Below, piece after piece: positions 31,716-40,638 of a stretch of DNA of 64,000 bases; within the stretch, counting starts at the first letter, position 1; every line of letters begins with the position of its first letter. This stretch comes from Micrococcales bacterium 72-143 (GTDB taxonomy: Bacteria; Actinomycetota; Actinomycetes; Actinomycetales; Microbacteriaceae): assembly GCA_001898835.1 (NCBI GenBank), contig MKVM01000001.1, forward strand, positions 1,296,466 to 1,360,465, written 5' to 3'. The translations under genes and the position numbers were made by a program. The notes under the pieces were generated by a model. The model was not told the origin of the DNA and made no database searches. It saw nothing but the letters and a program-made list of their open reading frames with translations.

Positions 31716-31805
31716 TGAGGATCTGAGGAGGGTCGGAGGAGCGACGATGCCCGGGCGAGGCTCAGCGTGCCGGGCGAGACCCGGCGCGGGAGGCGGAGAC
31801 TCCGC

Positions 31806-33308
31806 TCAGAGGTCGCGCCAGGTGAAGCGGCCACCCACGAGGGTCGCCGCGACGGGCAGCTCGCGCAGGGCGTCGCGCTCGAGCGCCGCCGGGTCGCTCT
31901 CCACGACGGCGAGGTCGGCGACGTCGCCGTCCGCGACGGTCGTGCGTCCGCGCGTCGAGGCGGCGAACGCCACCTCGAAGGGGATCCGCTGCTCCGGATG
32001 CCACGGCTCCCGGCCGTCGCGGCTGCGTGCGGTGGCCGCCGCGATCGAGATCCACGGGTCGAGCGGCGCCACGGGCGCGTCGGAGCCCAGGCGCAGCTCC
32101 GCACCGGCCGCGTGGAGGGAGCCGAAGGCGAAGGCGCGATCCGTGCGCCCCGCCCAGTGGTGGTCGGCGACGTCGCGATCGTCCATGGCGTGCTCGGGCT
32201 GCACGCTCGCGACGAGCCCGAGCCGCGCGAAGCGCGCGAAGTCGCGCCGGGCGACGAGCTGTGCGTGCTCGATCCGTCCCGTCATCCCGAGCTCCTCGTA
32301 GGCGTCGAGCACCTCGGAGTTGGCGTGGTCGCCGATCGCGTGCACGGCCGCCGCGAGACCGGCGTCACGGGCACGCGCCATGAGGGCACGCAGCTGCTCG
32401 GGCGGCGTCGTGATGACCCCCGAGGAGTGCGGATCGCGTGGGTCGAGGCCGGGGTAAGGGTCCCAGCACCACGCCGTGCGCGTGTTGAGCGAGCCGTCCA
32501 CGACGATCTTGAGCGGGCCCATCCGCACGAGCCCCGTCGCGTCGAGGGCGTCGCCCGTGCGGTGGCCCGCCGCGATCACATCCTCGAGGCGGTCGGGCCA
32601 GACGCCGACGTCGACGCGGAGCAGGTCGACACCCCCCTCGACGCGCGCGCGCCACTCGGCGACGTTGTCGGCGTGCTCGAGCTCCAGCACCCCCACGACC
32701 CCGCGCCGTGCCGCCGCCTCGGCCGCCTCGCGATAGGCCGACATCGGCACCGCACGGGCGGCGTCGAGCCGGGCGGACGCCGCGATCCACGGCCCCTCGC
32801 GCACGACGCCCGACGCATCCGGCTCGAGCCCCAGCATCCGCGCGGCGGGGGTGTTGAGCCACGCGCAGTGCAGGTCGCCGCTCACGAGTGCGACGGGAAC
32901 GCGCGGCGAGACCTCGTCGATCGCGGCGAGGCTCGGGTGCTCGGTCCACAGGCCGTCGCGGAAGCCGTAGCCCATGAGCAGCTCGCCGTCGGCGAGGTCT
33001 CGGCGCGCGAGCTCGGCCCGCAGCCGGGCGAGCACCTCGCCGGGGCTCGCGGTGTCGGCCAGATCGAGGCGACGGCGACGGATGACGTGCTGCGTGAAGT
33101 GCACGTGCTCGTCCCACAGCCCGGGCAGGAGGAGGCGCCCGCCGAGCTCGACCGGCTCGGCCCCGGAGGCCTCGAGCGTGCCGAGCCGCCCCACACCGGC
33201 GATCGTGCCGCCGCGCACCAGAACCTCTCGCTCGCCGTCCAGACCGGGGATGCGCGCTCCGCGCAGCAGGAGCTCGGGGGCGGGGCACTGCGGGACGGCG
33301 GTGGTCAC
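31806..33308 (-). CDS. Amidohydrolase family protein
   Basis: MTTAVPQCPAPELLLRGARIPGLDGEREVLVRGGTIAGVGRLGTLEASGAEPVELGGRLLLPGLWDEHVHFTQH; YtcJ-like. Confidence 0.88.
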   Translation of the reverse strand: MTTAVPQCPAPELLLRGARIPGLDGEREVLVRGGTIAGVGRLGTLEASGAEPVELGGRLLLPGLWDEHVHFTQHVIRRRRLDLADTASPGEVLARLRAELARRDLADGELLMGYGFRDGLWTEHPSLAAIDEVSPRVPVALVSGDLHCAWLNTPAARMLGLEPDASGVVREGPWIAASARLDAARAVPMSAYREAAEAAARRGVVGVLELEHADNVAEWRARVEGGVDLLRVDVGVWPDRLEDVIAAGHRTGDALDATGLVRMGPLKIVVDGSLNTRTAWCWDPYPGLDPRDPHSSGVITTPPEQLRALMARARDAGLAAAVHAIGDHANSEVLDAYEELGMTGRIEHAQLVARRDFARFARLGLVASVQPEHAMDDRDVADHHWAGRTDRAFAFGSLHAAGAELRLGSDAPVAPLDPWISIAAATARSRDGREPWHPEQRIPFEVAFAASTRGRTTVADGDVADLAVVESDPAALERDALRELPVAATLVGGRFTWRDL

Positions 33309-33447
33309 CCTGCCACCCTACGAGCGGACTCGCGTCCTCCGTATGTGACATTTCGCCACCCCGCGGTCATACTCATGTGAAATCCGCCCTCCCCCCGCGG
33401 GCACACGCCCGCGAGACTGGAAGGGCCGGTGGACGACGGAGGACCCG

Positions 33448-35253
33448 ATGAGCGACGACGACGCCGCCCGGCTCGCCGACGAGGTGGAACGCCTGCGCCG
33501 CGAGAACACCCGGCTGCGGCGCCGCGAGCACGAGCTGAGCGCGCTGTTCGCGAGCGCGCGCGAACTCGCGGAGCTGCGCGACTCGGATGCCGTGCTCGCG
33601 CGCCTCGTTCAGCGCGCCCACGAGATGGTGGGCGGCGACGTCACCTACCTCTCCGAGTTCGATCCGGCGTCCCGCGAGTTGCGCGTGCGCGAGACGAGCG
33701 GCTCGGTGAGCGCCGCGTTCCAGCGGCTGCGGGTTCCCGCGGGCGCCGGCCTCGCGAGCGTCATCGTCGAGACCCGAGCCGCCCAGTGGGTCACCCGCTA
33801 CGCCGACTACGCGAGCGATCGACACGAGCGCGGCATCGACGACGCCGTCTCGGCCGAGGGTCTCGTGTCGATCCTCGGCGTGCCGATGCTCACCGACGAC
33901 GAGGTGCTCGGCGTGCTGTTCGTCGCCGACCGCGAGGAGCACGAGTTCACCCCCGAGGAGATCGCGCTGCTGTCGGCCCTCGCCGACCACGCCTCTATCG
34001 TGCTGCAGACGGCGCGCACGCTGCGCGAGCTGCGCAGCTCCGAGGACGAGGCCCGGCAGACGCTCGAGCGGCTCACGGGCCACCTCACCGAGCGCGACCG
34101 CGCCAACACCGTGCACCAGGAGCTCGTCCACGCCGTGCTCGCGGGGGGCGGCTTCTCCCCCGTCGCCGAGACCCTCGCCACCGCGCTCGCGCGGACGGTC
34201 GCCATCGTCGACGCGGGCGGCCGGCTCATCGCCGCCGCGGGGCTCCCGCTGCCCGAGAGCATGATCGAGGTGCCGGATGCGGCGGGCTCCGCGATCGAGG
34301 AGAGCCGCGCATCCGGTCACTGCGTCACCGTCGAGGGCGTGCCGGGGCTGCACGCCGTGGTCGCTCTCACCGCGGGGCCGCAGTTCTTCGGCACGATGCT
34401 GCTCGGCGACGGCGACTTCGAGCTCGGTGCCGTCGACCGCCGCACGGTCGAGCGGGCGGCGCAGGTCGGCGCCCTGCTCTCGCTGCAGCAGGAGGCGGTC
34501 GCGGGGGCGGAGCACCGCACCCAGAGCGAGCTCGTGGCGGACCTGCTCGACGCGGTGCCGGAGCGGCGCGCCGACGTCGAGCGGCGGGTGCGACGCCTCG
34601 GGATCGACCTCGAGCGGCTCGACTCCCTGGTGCTCTTCGTGGTCCCGGGGGAGCACCGGGCGGCGGCGGCGCGGGTTCTCGCACCCTCCCTCGACCAGCG
34701 GGCGCTCGTGGGCGAGTACCGGGGCTTCGTGGTCGCCTGCTACGACGGTGAGACGCTCGCGCCGGATGTCGACCACCTCCGCGCCCGGATCTCGCGCGCC
34801 GTGCAACGTCCCGTGCTCGCGGTCGTGCCGCCGCGCTCGTCGGGCGCCCTCCCCGCCGCCGCAGGCCACGCCATGCGCACGGCGCGGCTGCTGTCGGCGC
34901 TCGGAACCGACGACCGCACGGCGCTCACCGACGACTACCTGCCCTACTCGGCGGTGCTCGACGCCGACGAGCGCACGCTCGCGGCCTTCCTCGACCAGAC
35001 GATCGGCGCCGTCCGGCGCTACGACGAGGCCCGCGGCACCGACCTGCTCGGCACGCTGCGGGCGTTCGTGCGCAACAACGCGAGCCCGACCCGCACGGCG
35101 CGGGCCCTCAACTTCCACACCAACACGATCCTGCAGCGACTCGAGCGGCTCGACGCCGTGCTGGGCGCGGGGTGGCGCGACGACGAGCGGCTGTTCCGCA
35201 TCGGCCTGGCGACCCGCCTCGACGAGCTGAGCGAGCAGCTGCACGGCGGTTGA
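33448..35253 (+). CDS. GAF domain plus PucR-type helix-turn-helix regulator (paralogue of 16770-18149)
   Basis: MSDDDAARLADEVERLRRENTRLRRREHELSALFASARELAELRDSDAVLARLVQRAHEMVGGDVTYLSEF...; C-term LLGTLRAFVRNNASPTRTARALNFHTNTILQRLERLDAVLG. Confidence 0.87.
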   Translation: MSDDDAARLADEVERLRRENTRLRRREHELSALFASARELAELRDSDAVLARLVQRAHEMVGGDVTYLSEFDPASRELRVRETSGSVSAAFQRLRVPAGAGLASVIVETRAAQWVTRYADYASDRHERGIDDAVSAEGLVSILGVPMLTDDEVLGVLFVADREEHEFTPEEIALLSALADHASIVLQTARTLRELRSSEDEARQTLERLTGHLTERDRANTVHQELVHAVLAGGGFSPVAETLATALARTVAIVDAGGRLIAAAGLPLPESMIEVPDAAGSAIEESRASGHCVTVEGVPGLHAVVALTAGPQFFGTMLLGDGDFELGAVDRRTVERAAQVGALLSLQQEAVAGAEHRTQSELVADLLDAVPERRADVERRVRRLGIDLERLDSLVLFVVPGEHRAAAARVLAPSLDQRALVGEYRGFVVACYDGETLAPDVDHLRARISRAVQRPVLAVVPPRSSGALPAAAGHAMRTARLLSALGTDDRTALTDDYLPYSAVLDADERTLAAFLDQTIGAVRRYDEARGTDLLGTLRAFVRNNASPTRTARALNFHTNTILQRLERLDAVLGAGWRDDERLFRIGLATRLDELSEQLHGG

Positions 35254-35386
35254 TCCGCACACGAGACCCGCTCAGGCATGGGCGGACCCCCCATACGCCG
35301 TCGCCCGGCGCGTTTCTAGGGTGAAGTCGATGCGGTCGGCCGCCCCCGGGCGGCTCGATCGACGAGCGATCCGCGAAGGAGCATCA

Positions 35387-36658
35387 GTGTCGATCAACAG
35401 CCGACTGTCGGGGTTGCGCGACCTCGACCCCACCACACGTCGGGCGACCGTCGGCCGCGCGGCGGGGCTCGACGAGAGCACGCTCACCGCCTTCGACCCC
35501 GCGAACGGGTTGAGCCTCGAGGCCGCAGACCACCTCATCGAGAACGTCGTCGGCGTCATCGGCATCCCCGTCGGGGTCGCCACCAACTTCACGATCGACG
35601 GCGTCGACCGGCTCGTGCCGATGGCCACCGAGGAGCCGAGCGTCGTCGCCGCCGCCTCCAACGCCGCGCGGATGACGCGCGAGCACGGCGGCTTCCGCAC
35701 CTCCACGACCGGCAGCGTCATGATCGCCCAGATCCAGGTCGTCGACGTGACCGATCCCGAGGCGGGACGCCTCCGCCTGCTCGAGGCGCGCGACGAGCTG
35801 CTCGCCCTCGCCGACGCCCAGGACCCGATGCTCACGAGCCTCGGCGGAGGCGCGCGCGACCTCGTCGTGCGCGCGCTCCCCACCCGAACGGGCGTGCACC
35901 TCGTCGCCCACCTGCACGTCGACGTGCGGGATGCGATGGGCGCCAACGCGGTCAACACCATGGCCGAGGCGCTCGCCCCCCGCGTGGCCGAGCTCGCGGG
36001 CGGCCGCTCGCTGCTGCGCATCCTCTCCAACAAGGCGGACCAGCGACTCGTCCGGGCCCGGGCGGTATTCGACGCCGAGCTGCTCGGCGGCGCCGGTGTC
36101 GTCGACGACATCGTGCACGCGAGCGCCTTCGCCGAGGCCGACCCGTACCGTGCCGCGACCCACAACAAGGGCATCATGAACGGCATCACCGCCGTCGTGC
36201 TCGCGACCGGCAACGACACCCGCGCCGTCGAGTCGGGCGCCCACTCGCACGCCGCACGCGGCGGAGGCTACACGGCGCTCTCGCACTTCGAGCGCGGCGA
36301 CGACGGCCACCTCGTCGGCACGCTCGAGCTGCCGATCGCGGTGGGTCTCGTGGGCGGGGCCACCCGCGCCCATCCCGTCGCGCAGGCGTCGGTGAAGCTG
36401 CTCGGCATCCGGACCGCGGGCGAGCTCGCCGCGGTCGTCGCGGCCGTCGGCCTCGCCCAGAACCTCGCGGCGCTGCGCGCCCTCGCCGCAGAGGGGATCC
36501 AGCGCGGTCACATGACCCTCCACGCCCGCACGATCGCCGCATCCGCGGGGGCTGCGGGCGAGGAGATCACGCGCGTCGCCGAGCGCATCGTCGCCGACGG
36601 GAGGATCCGCCTCGAGCACGCCCAGGACGTGCTCGCCGAGCTGCGGACCGCCCGATGA
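35387..36658 (+). CDS. Hydroxymethylglutaryl-CoA reductase, degradative (class II)
   Basis: GTG start after GAAGGA; RLSGLRDLDPTTRRATVGRAAGL...ENVVGVIGIPVGVATNFTIDGVDRLVPMATEEPSVVAAASNAARM; class II HMGR motifs (E/N-rich ENVVG, PMATEEPSVVAAAS). Confidence 0.92.
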   Translation: MSINSRLSGLRDLDPTTRRATVGRAAGLDESTLTAFDPANGLSLEAADHLIENVVGVIGIPVGVATNFTIDGVDRLVPMATEEPSVVAAASNAARMTREHGGFRTSTTGSVMIAQIQVVDVTDPEAGRLRLLEARDELLALADAQDPMLTSLGGGARDLVVRALPTRTGVHLVAHLHVDVRDAMGANAVNTMAEALAPRVAELAGGRSLLRILSNKADQRLVRARAVFDAELLGGAGVVDDIVHASAFAEADPYRAATHNKGIMNGITAVVLATGNDTRAVESGAHSHAARGGGYTALSHFERGDDGHLVGTLELPIAVGLVGGATRAHPVAQASVKLLGIRTAGELAAVVAAVGLAQNLAALRALAAEGIQRGHMTLHARTIAASAGAAGEEITRVAERIVADGRIRLEHAQDVLAELRTAR

Positions 36659-37623
36659 CCGAGGCGGCGGTGCAGGCCACCTGGCATCCGCGCCCCCAGC
36701 CGGTCGTCGACCCGAGTCTCCCGACGCGCGTGCGCGTCTACGAGGTGGGGCCGCGCGACGGCCTGCAGGCCGAGCCCGAGATCCTGCCCGCCGCCGTCAA
36801 GTCCGAGTTCGGCCGTCGCCTGCTCGCCTCCGGCCTCCCCGCCGTCGAGCTCACGAGCTTCGTCCCGGCGCGCTGGATCCCTCAGCTCGCCGACGCCGAG
36901 GAGGTCGTGGCCGAGCTGGACGTGCCCGACGGGGTGCGCGGCGTCGCGCTCGTGCCGAACCGGCGCGGCCTCGACCGGGCGCTGGCGGCGGGCATCCGCG
37001 AGGTCGCCGTCGTCATCAGCGCGACCGAGAGCTTCGCGCACGCCAACCTCAACACGAGCGTCGAGGGCGCACTCGGCACGGCATCCGAGGTGATCGCGGC
37101 CGCGACGGATGCCGGGGTTCCGGTGCGCGGCTACGTCTCGATGTCGTTCGGCGACCCGTGGGAGGGACCGGTGCCGGCGGACCGCGTCGCGGAGCTCGCC
37201 TCCCGGCTCCACGGCGCGGGCGCCCACACGATCGCCCTCGGCGACACCATCGGCACCGGGACCCCCGGACACGTCATCGACCTCGTCGAGCGGACGACGG
37301 CCGCCGGGGTGCCGCGCGACGCGCTCGCGCTGCACCTGCACGACACCTACGGTCAGGCGCTCGGCAACGTGCAGGCCGGTCTGCGCGCCGGCATCACCGA
37401 GTTCGACAGCTCCACCGGCGGGCTCGGCCGCTGCCCCTTCGCGAAGGGCGCCACGGGTAACCTCGCAACCGAGGAGCTCGTCTGGCTGCTGCACGGCCTC
37501 GGCATCGAGACCGGCGTCGACCTCGAGAGCCTCGTGCGCACCTCGCAGTGGATGTCCCGGGTGCTCGGCCGCCCGCTCGCCTCGCGGGTCGCCACGGCCC
37601 TCACGGCAGCCGGGGTCGCCTGA
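36655..37623 (+). CDS. Hydroxymethylglutaryl-CoA lyase family protein
   Basis: VRVYEVGPRDGLQAEPEILPAAVKSEFGRRLLASGLPAVELTSFVPARWIPQLADAEEV...STGGLGRCPFAKGATGN; HMGL-like TIM barrel with GxGxCPxA-type loop. Confidence 0.9.
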   Translation: MTEAAVQATWHPRPQPVVDPSLPTRVRVYEVGPRDGLQAEPEILPAAVKSEFGRRLLASGLPAVELTSFVPARWIPQLADAEEVVAELDVPDGVRGVALVPNRRGLDRALAAGIREVAVVISATESFAHANLNTSVEGALGTASEVIAAATDAGVPVRGYVSMSFGDPWEGPVPADRVAELASRLHGAGAHTIALGDTIGTGTPGHVIDLVERTTAAGVPRDALALHLHDTYGQALGNVQAGLRAGITEFDSSTGGLGRCPFAKGATGNLATEELVWLLHGLGIETGVDLESLVRTSQWMSRVLGRPLASRVATALTAAGVA

Positions 37624-37645
37624 ACCGTCGGAACGGAGCCGCACC

Positions 37646-38890
37646 ATGACCCAGCCGAACCCCACCCATCCGCTGCTCGCCGCATCCGCGGGCTCGCTCG
37701 CGGGCGTCGTCGTGCTCGACCTGTCGCGCGTGCTGGCGGGCCCCTACGCCGCCTCCCTGCTCGCCGACCTCGGTGCGACCGTGGTGAAGATCGAGAACCC
37801 CGCCGACCCGGATGTCGCCCGCGGCTTCCCGCCCTACCTGCGGCACGGCGAGGAGGAGTTCAGCGGCTACTACGGCCAGTACAACCGCGGCAAGCTCGGC
37901 CTCGCGCTCGACCTCGCGAGCGAGGAGGGGAAGGCCGTCCTGAAGGACCTCGTCGCAGCTGCCGACGTGCTCGTCGAGAACTTCCGCCCCGGAACGATGG
38001 CGAAGCTCGGCCTCTCCTACGAGACCCTCGCCCGGATCAACCCGCGGCTCGTCTACCTCGCGATCTCGGGCTACGGCCAGACCGGCTCGCGCAGTCGCCG
38101 CCCCGCCTTCGACAACACGGCGCAGGCCGCGGGCGGCATGTGGTCGATGAACGGCTACCCCGACCAGCCGCCCGTGCGGGTCGGCGTCACGATCGGCGAC
38201 CTCTCGGCATCCCTGTTCGGCGTCATCGGCGCGCTCGCCGCGCTGCGCCACGCCGAGGCGACGGGTGAGGGCCAGCTCGTCGACGTCGCGCAGGTCGACA
38301 GCATCATCGCCATGACCGAGACGGCCGTCGTCGACTACACCGTCGAGGGCAAGGTCGCGAGGCCGCAGGGCAATGCGCACGCCTGGGTGCGACCGTACGA
38401 GCTGTTCCCCTGCGCCGACGGGCAGGTGTTCTTCGGCGCGTACACCGACAAGCTGTGGCGCGCCAGCTGCGAGCTGTTCGGCACCCCGGAGGCCGCGACC
38501 GACCCCGAGCTCGACGCGATGCGCAAGCGATTCGATCCCGAGGTGTACGAGCGGCGCGTGAAGCCGCTCGTGGTGTCGTGGTTCGCGGATCGCACCCGCG
38601 CCGAGCTCGAGGAGCTCGCGGGCGACGTCATCCCGCTGACCGCCGTGCGTGACATCGGCGAGGTCGTCGAGGAGCCCGGAACCGCCGAGCGCGAGATGAT
38701 CGTCGAGGCCGACTACGGCGAGCTCGGACGGCTGCGGATGTTCGGGCAGCCGATCAAGCTCGGTGCGACCCCCGCGACCCCCGCGCGCGCCGCCAACCGG
38801 ATGGGCGAGCACGCGGACGTCGTGCTGGCGGGCCTCGCGGGCTACGACGAGGAGCGGATCGCGGCGCTGCGCGAGGCCGGGGTGATCTGA
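37646..38890 (+). CDS. CaiB/BaiF family CoA-transferase (paralogue of 18968-20230)
   Basis: MTQPNPTHPLLAASAGSLAGVVVLDLSRVLAGPYAASLLADLGATVVKIENPADPDVARGFPP. Confidence 0.92.
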   Translation: MTQPNPTHPLLAASAGSLAGVVVLDLSRVLAGPYAASLLADLGATVVKIENPADPDVARGFPPYLRHGEEEFSGYYGQYNRGKLGLALDLASEEGKAVLKDLVAAADVLVENFRPGTMAKLGLSYETLARINPRLVYLAISGYGQTGSRSRRPAFDNTAQAAGGMWSMNGYPDQPPVRVGVTIGDLSASLFGVIGALAALRHAEATGEGQLVDVAQVDSIIAMTETAVVDYTVEGKVARPQGNAHAWVRPYELFPCADGQVFFGAYTDKLWRASCELFGTPEAATDPELDAMRKRFDPEVYERRVKPLVVSWFADRTRAELEELAGDVIPLTAVRDIGEVVEEPGTAEREMIVEADYGELGRLRMFGQPIKLGATPATPARAANRMGEHADVVLAGLAGYDEERIAALREAGVI

Positions 38891-39696
38891 TGCCCGCCCG
38901 CGTCGAGAACCTCGGCACGGCACCGGCCGCCGCCTACCGCGGCACCTTCGCACCCGCGGTGCCCATCCCCGTGGCGGGCGGCGCGCTTCCTCCGGGCTGG
39001 GAGGGGCTGTACTTCCCCTTCGACACGCCGCTCGCGGAACTCCGGCCCGACGGATCCCCGGCGCGCGACGGCATCCTGCCCGAGATCGAGCTGCCGCGGC
39101 GCATGTACGCGGGCGAGGACACCGTGTTCCACGCCCCGCTGCGCTACGGCGACCGCGTCGAGCAGCTCGCATCCGCCGGCGCCGTCGTCGAGAAGACCGG
39201 ACGCTCGGGTCGGCTCGTCTTCGCGGACATCTCGCGCGAGTACCGCGTCGACGGTCGCCTCGCGATCGAGAGCACCTGGCACGACGTGTTCCTCGAGGCG
39301 GCGCCCGAGGGGGCCGAGGCACGACCGCCCGCATCCGCGCCCGACGGGCCGGCCGACTGGTCCGAGACGGTCGCGCTCGACGCGCGGCAGCTGTTCCGGT
39401 TCTCGGCGATCACCTTCAACACCCACCGCATCCACTACGACCTGGACTGGGCGCGCGACGTCGAGGGACTCGCCGAGCTGCTCGTGCACGGACCGCTGCT
39501 GCGCATCCTGCTGCTCGACGCGGTCGGCAGGAACGACCCGCACCTCGGCGTGCGCGCCTTCTCCTACCGCTCGCACGCCCCCGTGCTGCTCGGCGTCCCC
39601 ATCGAGCTGCGCGGACGCCGTACCGCCGACGGCGCGGAGGTGCTCGCGGTGGGTACCGCGGGCGAGCTGTTGGCCCGCGGCACCGTCACCACCTGA
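38890..39696 (+). CDS. MaoC/FAS1-like dehydratase domain protein (mesaconyl-CoA hydratase-like)
   Basis: MPARVENLGTAPAAAYRGTFAPAVPIPVAGGALPPGWEGLYFPFDTPLAELRPDGSPARDGILPEIELPRRMYAGEDTVFHAPLRYGDRVE; operon with CoA-transferase. Confidence 0.75.
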   Translation: MPARVENLGTAPAAAYRGTFAPAVPIPVAGGALPPGWEGLYFPFDTPLAELRPDGSPARDGILPEIELPRRMYAGEDTVFHAPLRYGDRVEQLASAGAVVEKTGRSGRLVFADISREYRVDGRLAIESTWHDVFLEAAPEGAEARPPASAPDGPADWSETVALDARQLFRFSAITFNTHRIHYDLDWARDVEGLAELLVHGPLLRILLLDAVGRNDPHLGVRAFSYRSHAPVLLGVPIELRGRRTADGAEVLAVGTAGELLARGTVTT

Positions 39697-39736
39697 TCCC
39701 GGACGACGGAGTCGGCATCCCGGATGAGGGGGGCGG

Positions 39737-40138
39737 CTACTCCCGCGTGCCGCGCTGCTGGGTCGCCCGCACGACGGGCGGCAGGAACAGCAACCCGAAG
39801 GTCAGCACCGCCACCGCGATGAGCGGCCAGCCCCACGCCGGCTGCGCGAACGCCCCCTGCAGCGCCCCGAGCCCGATCGCGAACTGCAGCACCTGCCACA
39901 CGATCGCCGAGGCCCTCACCCACGCCTGACCGCGCAGCAGTCCGAGGAGCGTCGCCGCCATCCAGGCCACCGCGACGAGCACGAGCACGGTCAGCGCGAG
40001 GGCCGTCGCGAGGGACGCGGGCTCGGCCGCCACGAGGTCGAACAGCAGCACGATCGCGACCGCCGCGACGCCCGCCAACTCGACCCCGAGGAGGGCCGCA
40101 AGCCCCCAGAAAACGGGCGGACGGGCAGGGTTTTTCAC
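39737..40138 (-). CDS. Hypothetical membrane protein
   Basis: MKNPARPPVFWGLAALLGVELAGVAAVAIVLLFDLV...; four predicted TM segments by eye. Confidence 0.7.
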   Translation of the reverse strand: MKNPARPPVFWGLAALLGVELAGVAAVAIVLLFDLVAAEPASLATALALTVLVLVAVAWMAATLLGLLRGQAWVRASAIVWQVLQFAIGLGALQGAFAQPAWGWPLIAVAVLTFGLLFLPPVVRATQQRGTRE

Positions 40139-40338
40139 AGCGAGATCCCAAGCGGAGACTATTGATAAGGCGTAACAAGTATGAAACAGTGTTGACGGTT
40201 GATGTGACGCTCACGACGTGGTGAGTGCGTTCGAATCGACAAATCCCCCGCCACATTCGGACCCTCTTCAGCCGCGCGCGGATTCCTCAACCGATCCGCG
40301 GGACAGCGTCAACAGCAACACGAATGGAGCACCTCAAG

Positions 40339-40587
40339 ATGGACTGGCGCGACAAGGCCGCCTGCCTCACCGTCGACCCGGAGCTGTTCTTCCCGGTCGG
40401 CAACACGGGACCCGCCGTCGATCAGATCGAGAAGGCGAAGACCGTGTGCGGTCGGTGCACCGTCTCCGAGCAGTGCCTCCAGTACGCCCTCGAGACCAAC
40501 CAGGACTCGGGCGTGTGGGGCGGCCTCAGCGAGGACGAGCGTCGCGCCTTGAAGCGCCGCGCGGCTCGCGCCCGCCGCGCCAGCTAG
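40339..40587 (+). CDS. whiB1: WhiB-family transcriptional regulator, WhiB1-like
   Basis: MDWRDKAACLTVDPELFFPVGNTGPAVDQIEKAKTVCGRCTVSEQCLQYALETNQDSGVWGGLSEDERRALKRRAARARRAS; four Cys and G(V/I)WGG. Confidence 0.93.
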   Translation: MDWRDKAACLTVDPELFFPVGNTGPAVDQIEKAKTVCGRCTVSEQCLQYALETNQDSGVWGGLSEDERRALKRRAARARRAS

Positions 40588-40638
40588 TCCCCGGCGAGCC
40601 AGCCTCAGCCATCCCGCCGATCACGCGCCGACGGTGCC

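Noticed and set aside
31022-31726. Long plus-strand ORF running through the pyrimidine array and copies A/B
   Set aside because: Low-complexity product (SPSPLLLSFSPPSLPLPSFSSPPLLPP); the real gene in this frame region is the amidohydrolase ending at 31245.
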